Origin: Candidatus Desulfobacula maris
Lineage (GTDB): Bacteria; Desulfobacterota; Desulfobacteria; Desulfobacterales; Desulfobacteraceae
DNA: 39,728 bases
NCBI GenBank assembly: GCA_014383445.1
Contig: JACNHV010000150.1
Location: 1 to 39,728 of the forward strand
Direction of reading: 5' to 3'
The position numbers and the translations under genes are program-made. Of the stretch, positions 9,844-18,849 are shown piece by piece (the first letter of the stretch is position 1; every line of letters starts with the position of its first letter). The notes under the pieces were generated by a model. The model was given only the letters and a program-made list of their open reading frames with translations. It had not been told where the DNA came from and ran no database searches.

Positions 9844-10664
9844 AAAAGGTTAACGCATTGATTTTAACTGGATTTGGTTTAAACTGTGATGATGAAACAG
9901 CCCATGTGTTTGAACTTGCAGGAGCCACATCCCATAAAGTCCATATTAACGCATTAGTGTCCGGGAAAATCAAGCTGGAAGATTTTCATATCATTGCCTT
10001 TGGCGGAGGATTTTCCTGGGGGGATGACCATGGCGCAGGCGTGATTCAGGCTTTAAAGCTTAAAAATCACGTGGGCAAAGATCTGTTGTCCTTTGTGGAT
10101 CAGGGGAAGCTTATCATTGGAATCTGTAACGGATTCCAGGCTTTGGTTAATTTAGGATTGTTGCCCGGACTTGATAATGATTATACAAAGCGAAGCGTAT
10201 CCATTACCTTTAATGACTGCGGTAATTTTCGGGATCAATGGGTCCACCTGGCGGCAAATTTAAAAAGCCCTTGTGTATTTACAAAAGATATTCAAATGGC
10301 TGATTATCCGATTCGTCATGGAGAAGGGAAAATTATTGCAGACCAGAAAATTATTGACACCCTTGTGGCCAACAACCAGGTAGTGTTTCAATACGCTGAT
10401 ACTGCCGGAACTCCTGCAAAAGGAGTTTTTCCCTTAAATCCAAATGGTTCCATGGAGGATATTTCCGGTATTTGCGATCCTTCAGGCCGAATTTTCGGGT
10501 TGATGCCGCATCCTGAGGCGTATAATCATTTTACAAATCATCCTGACTGGACACGAAAGGTTCAAACTCTTAAGCGAGAGGGAAAATCCCTTGATAAGGA
10601 AATGACCATTGGTGTTAAATTGTTTAAAAACGGGGTTGATTATATTCAAGAATCTTTCTTTTAG
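9840..10664 (+). CDS. purQ: FGAM synthase glutaminase subunit PurQ
   Basis: Class I glutamine amidotransferase that feeds ammonia to PurL. The nucleophile elbow is IIGICNGFQALVNLG, with Cys96. The catalytic His-Glu pair is in GLMPHPEAYNHF near the C-terminus. GLNCDDETAHVFELAGA at the N-terminus is typical of PurQ. At 274 residues it is somewhat longer than the usual 220-260. Its start overlaps the purL stop (ATGA), which fits stoichiometric co-translation of the two subunits. Confidence 0.96.
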   Translation: MKKVNALILTGFGLNCDDETAHVFELAGATSHKVHINALVSGKIKLEDFHIIAFGGGFSWGDDHGAGVIQALKLKNHVGKDLLSFVDQGKLIIGICNGFQALVNLGLLPGLDNDYTKRSVSITFNDCGNFRDQWVHLAANLKSPCVFTKDIQMADYPIRHGEGKIIADQKIIDTLVANNQVVFQYADTAGTPAKGVFPLNPNGSMEDISGICDPSGRIFGLMPHPEAYNHFTNHPDWTRKVQTLKREGKSLDKEMTIGVKLFKNGVDYIQESFF

Positions 10665-10686
10665 AATCTGAGAGTGAGGAGAACCT

Positions 10687-11370
10687 GTGCTGGGAACAAT
10701 TGTAAATTGTCTGACAATTATTGCAGGCAGTATTATTGGGTTATTGTTTAGAAACGGAATCCCTGAAAAATATAATCAGACTGTGATGCAGGCCATTGGC
10801 CTTGCTGTTATTCTGATCGGGATAAAAAGTGCCCTTGGGTGTAATGATCTTGTGATCATTATTGCCAGCCTGGCTTTTGGCTCTCTTATCGGTGAATGGA
10901 TTGGTATTGAAAATTATCTTGAACGTCTGGGTAACTTTCTTGAAACCAGATTTTCAAAAAATTCCGCAAGTTTTTCAACGGGATTTGTCACTGCTTCATT
11001 AATGTATTGCGTTGGCTCAATGGCCATTGTAGGAGCCCTTGAAAGCGGTCTTACGGGTAACCATGCCACCTTGTTTGCCAAGGCAACCCTTGATGGCATT
11101 GTTGGAATTATTTTAGCTTCATCCCTTGGGATCGGCGTTCTTTTTGCGGCAGTTCCAGTGTTATTGTATCAAGGCTCCATCACCTTGATGGCAGGACTTT
11201 TAAAGCCATTGCTGGTTCCTGCTGTCATCAGCCAGATGTCTGGTATCGGCGGCCTTTTAATTGTTGCATTGGGCTTAAATATGTTAAGGGAAAAGAAACT
11301 TAAAGTGGGTAATATGCTGCCAGCTATTTTTATTCCTCTGATCTATTTTTTTATTAAAAATTTAAATTAA
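10687..11370 (+). CDS. DUF554 family membrane protein
   Basis: A 227-residue hydrophobic protein with about six or seven membrane segments. The N-terminus (GTIVNCLTIIAGSIIGLLF) and the glycine-rich FATGFVTASLMYCVGSMAIV-type segment (residues 97-117) match the DUF554 (YdfK-like) family, whose function is not established. It starts at GTG 10687, 22 bp after purQ, with GAGGAG upstream. It is probably co-transcribed with purLQ, but nothing in the sequence ties it to purines. Confidence 0.85.
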   Translation: MLGTIVNCLTIIAGSIIGLLFRNGIPEKYNQTVMQAIGLAVILIGIKSALGCNDLVIIIASLAFGSLIGEWIGIENYLERLGNFLETRFSKNSASFSTGFVTASLMYCVGSMAIVGALESGLTGNHATLFAKATLDGIVGIILASSLGIGVLFAAVPVLLYQGSITLMAGLLKPLLVPAVISQMSGIGGLLIVALGLNMLREKKLKVGNMLPAIFIPLIYFFIKNLN

Positions 11371-11409
11371 CATAGAAAATTATTTTTACGAATATTCGAA
11401 TCATTTGAA

Positions 11410-11430
11410 GCCTTTAACAAGGCCTCTTCT
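11410..11430 (+). terminator. Weak intrinsic terminator candidate after the DUF554 gene
   Basis: A 5-bp perfect stem GCCTT-taac-AAGGC (11410-11423) is followed by the pyrimidine-rich CTCTTCTTTGTTT. It sits in the 84-bp gap before the EamA gene. The stem is short and the tract is not a clean T run, so it may not terminate efficiently. Confidence 0.3.
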
Positions 11431-11454
11431 TTGTTTGTATGTAAAGGAACGTGA

Positions 11455-12339
11455 ATGAAAAATATTACACTCTATATAATTACTGTTCTAGTATGGGGAT
11501 CAACATGGCTTGCCATTAAATATCAATTGGGATCTGTGGACCCGATGGTATCTGTTGTTTACAGGTTTGGACTTGCAGCAGTACTTTTGATGCTTTTTTG
11601 CTATGCAAAGGGGCTTAACTTGAAGTTTTCTTTAAAAGAACATTTGTTTATGGCGCTTTTAGGGACCCTTTTGTTTTCTGTAAACTATTGGCTTGTGTAT
11701 GTGGCAGAGTTATATCTGACCAGCGGACTTGTTGCTGTCTTGTTTTCTTCAATTGTATTTATGAATATTGCCAATGGATCTATTTTCCTTGGCTCGGCAG
11801 TAGAGAAGTCAATGGTTGCCGGGGCTGTTTTGGGTATTATTGGAATTATCATGATTTTTATGCCTGAGATAGAGTCTTTTGATTTATCAGATAAAGGGGT
11901 ATTCGGGCTTTCTATCGGGTTTATAAGTGTTCTCCTGGCCTCATTCGGCAATATCACATCGGCTAGAAATACAAAACATAATATTCCAGTGATTCAGGCA
12001 AATGCATTTGGAATGGGATATGGGGCCATATTGCTGACATTGGTAGCCGTATTTTCAGGAAAAGAGTTCTCTTTTGTGGTCTCTATCCCTTATATCAGCT
12101 CTTTATTTTATTTGTCTGTTTTTGGATCAATCATTGCATTTGGCAGTTATCTGACCCTTATCGGTTCCATAGGTGCGGACAAAGCCTCTTATACCATTAT
12201 GATTGTTCCTGTGGTGGCATTGATTCTTTCATCATTTTTTGAAGGGTATTCCTGGAATTTTTCTGCAGTTCTGGGCATGTTTCTAGTTGTAGGCGGTAAT
12301 TTTCTGGCCTTGAGTAGAAGGCGATTGTCTTCTGCTTGA
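11455..12339 (+). CDS. EamA/DMT-superfamily transporter
   Basis: A 294-residue inner-membrane protein with about ten transmembrane segments arranged as two EamA repeats. The N-terminal segment LYIITVLVWGSTWLAIKYQLG is the classic start of a DMT exporter. VYRFGLAAVLLMLFCYAKG and LFSSIVFMNIA follow, and a basic tail (SRRRLSS) ends the protein. Members commonly export amino acids or other metabolites; the substrate cannot be read from sequence. ATG 11455 follows AAAGGA. It stands alone with weak coupling to its neighbours. Confidence 0.88.
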   Translation: MKNITLYIITVLVWGSTWLAIKYQLGSVDPMVSVVYRFGLAAVLLMLFCYAKGLNLKFSLKEHLFMALLGTLLFSVNYWLVYVAELYLTSGLVAVLFSSIVFMNIANGSIFLGSAVEKSMVAGAVLGIIGIIMIFMPEIESFDLSDKGVFGLSIGFISVLLASFGNITSARNTKHNIPVIQANAFGMGYGAILLTLVAVFSGKEFSFVVSIPYISSLFYLSVFGSIIAFGSYLTLIGSIGADKASYTIMIVPVVALILSSFFEGYSWNFSAVLGMFLVVGGNFLALSRRRLSSA

Positions 12340-12395
12340 TCTCTTAATTTATTGTGGTTGCATATCCCAATTAAGATGTGCTAATTAGATTTGGT

Positions 12396-12728
12396 ATGAA
12401 ACAGTATTTAATAGATGGGCTGCGGCTGACGGATTATCAAAAATTAAAGGCTTATCTGGATAAATATCTGGAATCGTCCCCCCTTGGTGGGATTTACTGG
12501 CTTGAATTGGACAGGGAATTGTTAACGCCCATTCAAAAAAGCCATGAAGGATGTCATCCCCATGTATTAGCCTTAATATTGGAAGAAACTTATTTGTCTT
12601 GTGAATTTCTGGTAAGAATTAAAAAAAATATAAAATGTGATTGCATGGATTATGCAACAAGGGAGCAGCGTGACTGGATCATTGATCAGGCCGATGCAAT
12701 TATTGAAAAACTTGGTATTTGTATATAG
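12396..12728 (+). CDS. Small conserved-looking protein of unknown function
   Basis: A 110-residue soluble protein from ATG 12396; an in-frame GTG at 12378 would add six residues, and neither start has a strong Shine-Dalgarno. I do not recognise the family. Visible features are GIYWLELDRELLTPIQ near the middle and a Cys/His-containing stretch (HEGCHPH around residue 50, then IKCDCMDYATREQRDW around 80-95) that could bind metal. The C-terminus is an amphipathic helix (IIDQADAIIEKLGI). It ends 20 bp before the ribonuclease J gene and is probably co-transcribed with it. The coding potential (codon use, spacing) looks real. Confidence 0.7.
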   Translation: MKQYLIDGLRLTDYQKLKAYLDKYLESSPLGGIYWLELDRELLTPIQKSHEGCHPHVLALILEETYLSCEFLVRIKKNIKCDCMDYATREQRDWIIDQADAIIEKLGICI

Positions 12729-12748
12729 TCCTGTTATAGGAAATTTAA

Positions 12749-14398
12749 ATGCTTAAAATTATTCCACTTGGAGGGCTTGGCGAAATAGGTCTCAATATGA
12801 TGGTGATTGAATATGACGAAGTCATGTTTATCATTGATGCCGGACTTATGTTCCCTGAAGACTACATGCTGGGAGTGGATATTGTGATCCCGGCCTTGGA
12901 TTATATCAGGGAAAATCGTGACAAGATCCATGGCATTATCCTTACCCATGCCCATGAGGACCATATCGGGGCGTTGCCATACCTTTTAAAGGAGATCAGG
13001 CTTCCAGTATATGGAACAGCCTTTACCCTGGGGATAGTCAGAAATAAGCTTGTTGAGTTTGATCTTAATCAATATGTTGATTTAAACCTTGTGAACCCCG
13101 GCGAAACATTTTTAATAGAACCCTTTGAAATAGAATTTATTCGTGTCAGCCACTCTACGATTGACGGTGTCGGGCTTGCCATCCAAACCCCTGAAGGTGT
13201 AATTGTTCATACCGGCGATTTTAGAATCAGTCATAATGCAGACAAGATGAAGAACACGGATATCTCAAGTTTTGCAAGACTTGGAGAAAAAGGTGTTATG
13301 GTTCTGATGTCGGATTCCACCAATGTTGAAGTCAAAGGGTATACAATGCCAGAGTTGGAAGTGGCAAAAAACCTTGAAAAACTGGTTACTGCTGCCAAAG
13401 GCAGAGTGATTGTTGCCCTGTTCGCCTCAAATGTATCCAGAATACAACAGGTGATTGATATAGCCATCCGCAGCCATCGTAAGGTAATTTTTAATGGCCG
13501 GAGTATGGAGCAGATTATTGCTGTGGCAACCGAACTTGGGCATATCCAATGCCCTGCCAATACCATACTGGATGTAAAACAGATTGGCAAATACAGGGAT
13601 GATGAAATTGTCATTATTACAACGGGCAGCCAGGGGGAGCCAATGTCTGCACTGGTAAGGATGGCTTCTGGCACCCATAAGCATATTAAGATTAAAAAGG
13701 GCGACAATGTGATTCTGTCTTCCAAAGATATCCCGGGAAATGAAAAAGCCATTGCCAGCATTATCAATAAACTGTACCGCAGGGGTGCCGAAGTAGTGTA
13801 TTCAAAAATTGCACAGATCCATACATCTGGCCATGCCCATCAGGAAGAGCTTAAAATGATGCTGAATTTGATCAAACCTGAATATTTTATCCCTGTTCAT
13901 GGGGAGTATCGTCATTTGGTTATTCACGCAAGACTCGCCGAAAAACAGGGTATGCCAAGGGAAAATGTCATTGTGGCTGAGGATGGAGATGTTATTGTTT
14001 TTGATAAGGATGGTGGCAGGATAGAAGGCCACACACATACGGGTAGAATCTTTGTTGATGGTAAAGGGATCGGTGATGTAGGAAGAAGCGTTTTAAAGGA
14101 GAGACGGGAACTTTCTGAAGGCGGGCTTGTTGTTGTCACCATGGTCATTGATGAGGAGACAGGGGTGGTCCTTTACGGGCCGGAATTGATTTCAAAAGGG
14201 TTTGTTTTTGATTCTGTCACAGGATACCTGGTTGATGATGCCCAGTGTGTTATTCTTGAAATTGTAGAAGAGATAGAACCCGGAACTGAAGCACGGATAG
14301 AACTTATCAGAAAAAAAATGCAAAAAGCCCTGAAACAATATTTTGCCTTTACCATAAACCGCAAACCCTTAATTGTACCGGTGATTATTGAAGTATGA
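12749..14398 (+). CDS. rnj: Ribonuclease J
   Basis: Metallo-beta-lactamase/beta-CASP ribonuclease with 5'-3' exonuclease and endonuclease activity in RNA maturation and decay. The zinc motif HAHEDHIGALPYL holds His67, His69, Asp71 and His72. VHTGDFR and MSDSTNVE (residues 150-190) are beta-lactamase motifs, and the beta-CASP signatures VIVALFASNVSRIQQ, TTGSQGEP and HTSGHAHQEEL follow. VPVHGEYRHL-type motif C is present as IPVHGEYRH. The length (549 residues) is standard. The 3' end overlaps ftsK (ATGA). RNase J is common in Firmicutes and also occurs in Desulfobacterota. Confidence 0.95.
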   Translation: MLKIIPLGGLGEIGLNMMVIEYDEVMFIIDAGLMFPEDYMLGVDIVIPALDYIRENRDKIHGIILTHAHEDHIGALPYLLKEIRLPVYGTAFTLGIVRNKLVEFDLNQYVDLNLVNPGETFLIEPFEIEFIRVSHSTIDGVGLAIQTPEGVIVHTGDFRISHNADKMKNTDISSFARLGEKGVMVLMSDSTNVEVKGYTMPELEVAKNLEKLVTAAKGRVIVALFASNVSRIQQVIDIAIRSHRKVIFNGRSMEQIIAVATELGHIQCPANTILDVKQIGKYRDDEIVIITTGSQGEPMSALVRMASGTHKHIKIKKGDNVILSSKDIPGNEKAIASIINKLYRRGAEVVYSKIAQIHTSGHAHQEELKMMLNLIKPEYFIPVHGEYRHLVIHARLAEKQGMPRENVIVAEDGDVIVFDKDGGRIEGHTHTGRIFVDGKGIGDVGRSVLKERRELSEGGLVVVTMVIDEETGVVLYGPELISKGFVFDSVTGYLVDDAQCVILEIVEEIEPGTEARIELIRKKMQKALKQYFAFTINRKPLIVPVIIEV

Positions 14399-16653
14399 AA
14401 AAAGAACTCTATGGCATACTACTTTTTTTTTCCATTGTATTAACTTCGGTCAGTTTTTTTTCCTATAATGTTGCAGATCCCTGTGTAGGGAACAATTTTT
14501 TCATCATTCCAGATAATATCCACAACGCTTTCGGGCTGTTAGGAGCCCATTTTGCCGGTTTTTTTATTTTTCTGTTCGGGTTGGGTGCGTTCTGGATTCC
14601 GCTTGTCTTAGGGTTTGTCAGTGTATGGCTATTAAAGGGAAGATCTGTAAAAATAATCCTGCTCACCTTTTTGGGGGGTTTTTTCTTAATGATTTGTACG
14701 GGCGGCCTATTGTTTCTTTTTAAAGACGACTACCCGCTTTTGGGTACAACCATCTCTTCGGGTGGTATTATTGGTAATACCTTTACCTCATTTTTGTTAA
14801 AATACGCCAATATTACAGGCTGTATTATTGTCCTGTTGTTTTTTTTGATCACGGGTTTTATTCTTGCCACAGGTATATCTATTATTTCTCTTGGGCTGTT
14901 TTTAAGACAGAAAACCATTGAACTTTTAACAATCATTAGAGATGATTTTCAGGAGTTTATTATTTTTTTTCAAGAAAAATATAAAAACTGGAAAAAAAAA
15001 AGAGACCAGGCTGAAAAAGAGATTGATATTACCCCTGTCTTTATTAAAAAAGATATTCTTATTAAAATTCCGGAAAAGACTCTGGAAAGAGAGTTTCTGA
15101 AAGAGCCGGAAGACATTTTTGAGCCGATAATAAAGGAATTGGAAGAAGACAATTCTGTCTTTAAACCAGATGTGGACTTTAGCGATATCCGGGAAAACCT
15201 TGAATTTAATCTTCCTTTGATTTCATTTCTGGATGAGAAAAAAAAGGTTGAAAAAAACATTGATACAGACCTGTTGAAAGAGAAAAGCAGAATTCTGGAA
15301 AGCAAACTCAATGACTTTAACGTATTCGGAGAGGTGGTTGAAATACTGCCGGGTCCTGTCATCACAACCTTTGAATATCGGCCGGCATCTGGAATCAAAA
15401 TCTCTAAGATCGCTGGTTTGTCTGATGATCTGGCCCTGGCCTTAAGTGCCATAAGCATTCGGATCGTAGCTCCCATTCCAGGCCGGGACGTTGTTGGAAT
15501 TGAGATCCCAAATGAAGAAAGGGAAATCGTTAATTTAAGAGAATTGATGGCATCAAAAGAGTTTGTACAGTCTTCATCCATGCTGACCCTCGGACTGGGA
15601 AAAGACCTTATGGGAAGGCCCGTGGTGACAAAAATGGATTCCATGCCCCATCTTCTCATCGCAGGTGCCACAGGAACAGGTAAGAGTGTCGGGTTAAATG
15701 CAATGATTATCAGCCTTTTGTACAAAGGCACTCCCGATGATGTTAAAATGATAATGATTGATCCCAAACGCATTGAGCTTTCCGTGTATAACGATATTCC
15801 CCATTTGATTTCTCCTGTGGTTACAGATATGAAAAAGGCAACCAATGCCCTTTTCTGGGCAGTCAGGGAGATGGAACGGCGGTATGAACTGCTGGAACAG
15901 ACAGGGTTTAGAAATATTGTCCAGTTTAACAATATGGTCAAGTCGCAGAAAAAGAAAAAGATTGAAGATCCAGATGAGGTCAATAAAGAGCAGTTTAAAA
16001 AACTTCCCTATATTGTTGTCATTGTGGATGAACTGGCAGATCTCATGATGGTCTCATCAAAAGACGTGGAATTTGCGTTGACCAGGCTTGCCCAGATGGC
16101 AAGGGCAGCAGGAATTCATCTGATTATTGCCACCCAGAGACCATCTGTTGATGTGCTCACAGGAAGTATTAAAGCCAATTTCCCCACCCGGATTTCATTC
16201 CAGGTATCTACCAAGGTTGATGCCAGAACCATTTTTGACGGGGGAGGACCTGAGAGCCTCCTGGGAAACGGTGATATGTTGTTCTGTCCTCCCGGGACAG
16301 GAAAACTTGTCAGGATTCAGTGTGCCTATATTTCTGAACGAGAGATTGCCAGGGTGACTAAATTTTTAAGAGAGCAGAGATCCCCGGATTATATTGAAGA
16401 TATTACAACAAGTGATGGCGATGATGACGATCAAGCCTTTGATGAGTCTGACTATGATGAAAAATATGATGAGGCAGTAGCCCTGGTGACCAAAACCAGA
16501 CAGGCATCTATCTCTTTTGTACAGCGGCGTCTTCGCATCGGCTATAACCGTGCTGCACGGCTGGTTGAAATAATGGAATATGAGGGAATTGTCGGCCCCC
16601 AGATCGGTTCAAAACCCAGAGAAATACTTGTCAGAAGCTATGATGAAGATTGA
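14395..16653 (+). CDS. ftsK: DNA translocase FtsK
   Basis: Septum-anchored DNA pump that clears and resolves chromosomes at division. The N-terminal 170 residues hold four hydrophobic membrane segments. A charged linker (to about residue 290) precedes the motor, with Walker A AGATGTGKSVGLN near residue 424 and Walker B IVVIVDELADLMM near 540, then IATQRPSVDVLTGSIKANFP. After an acidic linker (DGDDDDQAFDESDYDEKYDE), the C-terminal gamma winged helix (RQASISFVQRRLRIGYNRAA) recognises KOPS sites. At 752 residues it is of the short-linker SpoIIIE/FtsK type. The methyltransferase gene begins inside its last codons. Confidence 0.96.
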   Translation: MKKELYGILLFFSIVLTSVSFFSYNVADPCVGNNFFIIPDNIHNAFGLLGAHFAGFFIFLFGLGAFWIPLVLGFVSVWLLKGRSVKIILLTFLGGFFLMICTGGLLFLFKDDYPLLGTTISSGGIIGNTFTSFLLKYANITGCIIVLLFFLITGFILATGISIISLGLFLRQKTIELLTIIRDDFQEFIIFFQEKYKNWKKKRDQAEKEIDITPVFIKKDILIKIPEKTLEREFLKEPEDIFEPIIKELEEDNSVFKPDVDFSDIRENLEFNLPLISFLDEKKKVEKNIDTDLLKEKSRILESKLNDFNVFGEVVEILPGPVITTFEYRPASGIKISKIAGLSDDLALALSAISIRIVAPIPGRDVVGIEIPNEEREIVNLRELMASKEFVQSSSMLTLGLGKDLMGRPVVTKMDSMPHLLIAGATGTGKSVGLNAMIISLLYKGTPDDVKMIMIDPKRIELSVYNDIPHLISPVVTDMKKATNALFWAVREMERRYELLEQTGFRNIVQFNNMVKSQKKKKIEDPDEVNKEQFKKLPYIVVIVDELADLMMVSSKDVEFALTRLAQMARAAGIHLIIATQRPSVDVLTGSIKANFPTRISFQVSTKVDARTIFDGGGPESLLGNGDMLFCPPGTGKLVRIQCAYISEREIARVTKFLREQRSPDYIEDITTSDGDDDDQAFDESDYDEKYDEAVALVTKTRQASISFVQRRLRIGYNRAARLVEIMEYEGIVGPQIGSKPREILVRSYDED

Positions 16654-17257
16654 TTTTGATGTATGGAATAGCATCAAAGGCTTTATGGATGGCGATGAAG
16701 CCCAAAGACTTTACAGCATTGGGCTTAAAGCAGCAGTGAACGGACCTGTCCTTGAAATCGGAAGTTATTGCGGTAAATCAGCCTATATTATCGGCTCAGC
16801 ATGCAAAGAAAAAAATTCCATTCTCTTTTCCATTGATCACCATAAGGGATCTGAGGAGCAGCAGCTTGATGAAGAGTATTTTGACCCGGATTTGTTTGAC
16901 ACAAAATTATCAAGAGTGAATACCTTTCCATTTTTTCAGGAAATCCTCATCCGGACAGGCCTTGAAAATACAGTGGTGCCAATTGTTGCATCGTCACGCA
17001 TTGCCGGGAAAATGTGGAAAACACCCATTTCAATGCTGTTTATAGATGGGGGGCATTCCTTTGAGGCATGTCATGAAGATTTTTTGACCTGGGCCTGCCA
17101 TATCAAACCCAACGGGTTTCTGGTGATTCATGATATTTTCAAGGACCCTGAAAAAGGGGGACAGGCCCCCCGTCAGGTATACGAAATTGCCCTTACGTCA
17201 GGAAATTATGAAGAACTTGAAATGACAAAAACCCTGGGAGTCTTGAAAAGAAAATAA
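16640..17257 (+). CDS. Class I SAM-dependent methyltransferase (Methyltransf_24-like)
   Basis: A 205-residue predicted SAM methyltransferase. Motif I is VLEIGSYCGKSAYII (residues 37-51), and ILFSIDHHKGSEE gives the acidic motif II. The MLFIDGGHSFEACHEDFLTW block is characteristic of the Methyltransf_24 family (cephalosporin-hydroxylase/glycan-associated group). The substrate is unknown. Tandem ATGs at 16640 and 16643 lie inside the 3' end of ftsK (stop at 16651-16653), so translation is probably coupled. A longer in-frame extension into ftsK (from 16580) is overlap, not real N-terminus. The next gene starts 13 bp after its stop. Confidence 0.78.
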   Translation: MMKIDFDVWNSIKGFMDGDEAQRLYSIGLKAAVNGPVLEIGSYCGKSAYIIGSACKEKNSILFSIDHHKGSEEQQLDEEYFDPDLFDTKLSRVNTFPFFQEILIRTGLENTVVPIVASSRIAGKMWKTPISMLFIDGGHSFEACHEDFLTWACHIKPNGFLVIHDIFKDPEKGGQAPRQVYEIALTSGNYEELEMTKTLGVLKRK

Positions 17258-17270
17258 GGAATAAACTTTT

Positions 17271-17729
17271 ATGATAGAACCTGTTCTTGAAATAATAAAA
17301 AAATATTATCTTGAATTGCTCCCGTTTAACAAGATCCTGGGCATTGATATTGATTCTCTTGATTATGAAACGGGCCAGGCGGTCACAAGTTTTAACATGA
17401 CAAACGATTTGATCGGAAATTCAACGGCCGGCATCCTGCATGGAGGGGTGACAGCTTCTGTTATTGATTTAACTGGTGGACTTTCTGCACTAATTTCCTG
17501 TGCAAAATCTCATGAAGGTAAATCCCTTGATTTAATTGAAAAAAAATTGACGTCTTCTGCCACCATAGACATGCGGGTGGATTATTTAAGACCTGGCCAG
17601 GGCAAATCATTTAAATGCAAAAGCCGGATCATCCGGGCAGGCTCCAGAATTGTTGTTGCCAAAATAGATTTGTATAATGAAAAAGAAACCCGGATTGCCA
17701 CAGGGACTGCAACCTATCTGATCGCCTAA
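17271..17729 (+). CDS. PaaI-type hotdog-fold thioesterase
   Basis: A 152-residue hotdog-fold protein. The signature segment GILHGGVTASVIDLTGGLSA (residues 51-70) carries the HGG turn and the catalytic Asp of the PaaI/YiiD group, which hydrolyses acyl- or aryl-CoA thioesters. MRVDYLRPGQGKSFKCKSRIIRAGSR is the usual second half. It follows the methyltransferase by 13 bp and ends convergent with the ChaN-like gene. PaaI homologues often act on phenylacetyl-CoA-type esters, but the physiological substrate is not given here. Confidence 0.85.
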   Translation: MIEPVLEIIKKYYLELLPFNKILGIDIDSLDYETGQAVTSFNMTNDLIGNSTAGILHGGVTASVIDLTGGLSALISCAKSHEGKSLDLIEKKLTSSATIDMRVDYLRPGQGKSFKCKSRIIRAGSRIVVAKIDLYNEKETRIATGTATYLIA

Positions 17730-17775
17730 GGGTTTCAGATATAATATTGTTAGAAAAAGTACAAGGGATGTGAAA

Positions 17776-18801
17776 TTATAATTCCTTTGATTTCTTTTTC
17801 ATTTTTTTCAAAGATTTTTTGAATTCTTCACACGGGTCAGCATAGGAGACTCTCTGGGTAAACCAGAGAAAATCTGCCAGTGGAACTTTTTCAAATCCAG
17901 CAAGTTCCAAAGGAAGGACATATTCCAATAAGCCTGACGGCTTTACACTGATTTCCTTTAAAGCGATGTTGACCTGTTTAATGGTCTTATCAATTGCGGC
18001 AACCCTGTTGATCACACCCAGTCCATACTCGGTATGACCGCCGCCAATAATGATGACAATGGGTCCTTTGTAATGTTTATACAGCCGGGTGATGGATAAT
18101 GCCATTTTGTCATTTCTTGCCATCCAGGTATCATACAGCCGGGCCTGCATTTTTTCATTACCCATGCCGCAGTGGACGGCTTTGAAAATGGAAAACATGT
18201 AGTCTTTGTACGTCTCATCAGATAATTGTGTCGTAAAGACCTGCTCTTTTTCAATGGAACTGATTCCGTTTATTCCTTTTCGTGTAATTCTTTTTTTCAA
18301 TGCAGAGGGCAGATCAATCCCTGCCACCTTGAGTTTTTCTTCTTTTGCAATGCTTAAGAGATCATAATAATAGTTCCACATTATATCTGACTGGGTGTCC
18401 CATCTCAGTTTTTTTCTCAAATCAATTTCAATAATTTTTTCTATTTTTTTTGTATGGGTCACTTTTCCGGAGTCAACAAAATTTAGCAGATCAGGCGTGT
18501 CTTCCAGGGAAAAAAATTCAAATCCAAGGGTTGGGGTTAATCCTTTTTCAATCAATCCAAGGATGACTCTTTGCTGGATATGGTGCTGCTCAGGATTGTC
18601 ATGTTTTTCAGAAAGATAGATCACATCATAGGTGCTGATATCCTTGATCAGGGATTCAAAATCTATGGCCTGATTTGATTTGGTGTTAATGATTTTTCCG
18701 ATTAAAGGATCTTGTCTCTTCATTGTTTTATGTGTTGTGGCGCAGGATTGAATCAGTGACAGGGCAAAAAAAACCAGGAAAAGAAAAAACAGTCGATTCA
18801 T
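17776..18801 (-). CDS. ChaN-like lipoprotein (haem/iron-regulated DUF399 family)
   Basis: A 341-residue protein with an N-terminal lipoprotein-like signal (hydrophobic stretch, then LSLIQSCATTHK with candidate lipidated Cys20). The body matches the ChaN fold: DVIYLSEKHDNPEQHHIQQR near residue 55-74, LGFEFFSLEDTPDLLNF, and IVIIIGGGHTEYGLGV near the C-terminus. ChaN homologues bind haem or are iron-regulated outer-membrane lipoproteins in some bacteria; the role here is unknown. The lysine-rich C-terminus (KKSLKKMKKKSKEL) is unusual. It is the last gene of a leftward series and is separated from the upstream methyltransferase gene by 48 bp. Confidence 0.8.
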   Translation of the reverse strand: MNRLFFLFLVFFALSLIQSCATTHKTMKRQDPLIGKIINTKSNQAIDFESLIKDISTYDVIYLSEKHDNPEQHHIQQRVILGLIEKGLTPTLGFEFFSLEDTPDLLNFVDSGKVTHTKKIEKIIEIDLRKKLRWDTQSDIMWNYYYDLLSIAKEEKLKVAGIDLPSALKKRITRKGINGISSIEKEQVFTTQLSDETYKDYMFSIFKAVHCGMGNEKMQARLYDTWMARNDKMALSITRLYKHYKGPIVIIIGGGHTEYGLGVINRVAAIDKTIKQVNIALKEISVKPSGLLEYVLPLELAGFEKVPLADFLWFTQRVSYADPCEEFKKSLKKMKKKSKEL

Positions 18802-18849
18802 TGTTTATCTCCATTAACATTAAAAAATATAAATACAATCTATCAAACC

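Noticed and set aside
14970-15983. 337-residue minus-strand ORF opposite ftsK
   Set aside because: Serine-rich shadow translation of the FtsK linker and motor; no independent motif.
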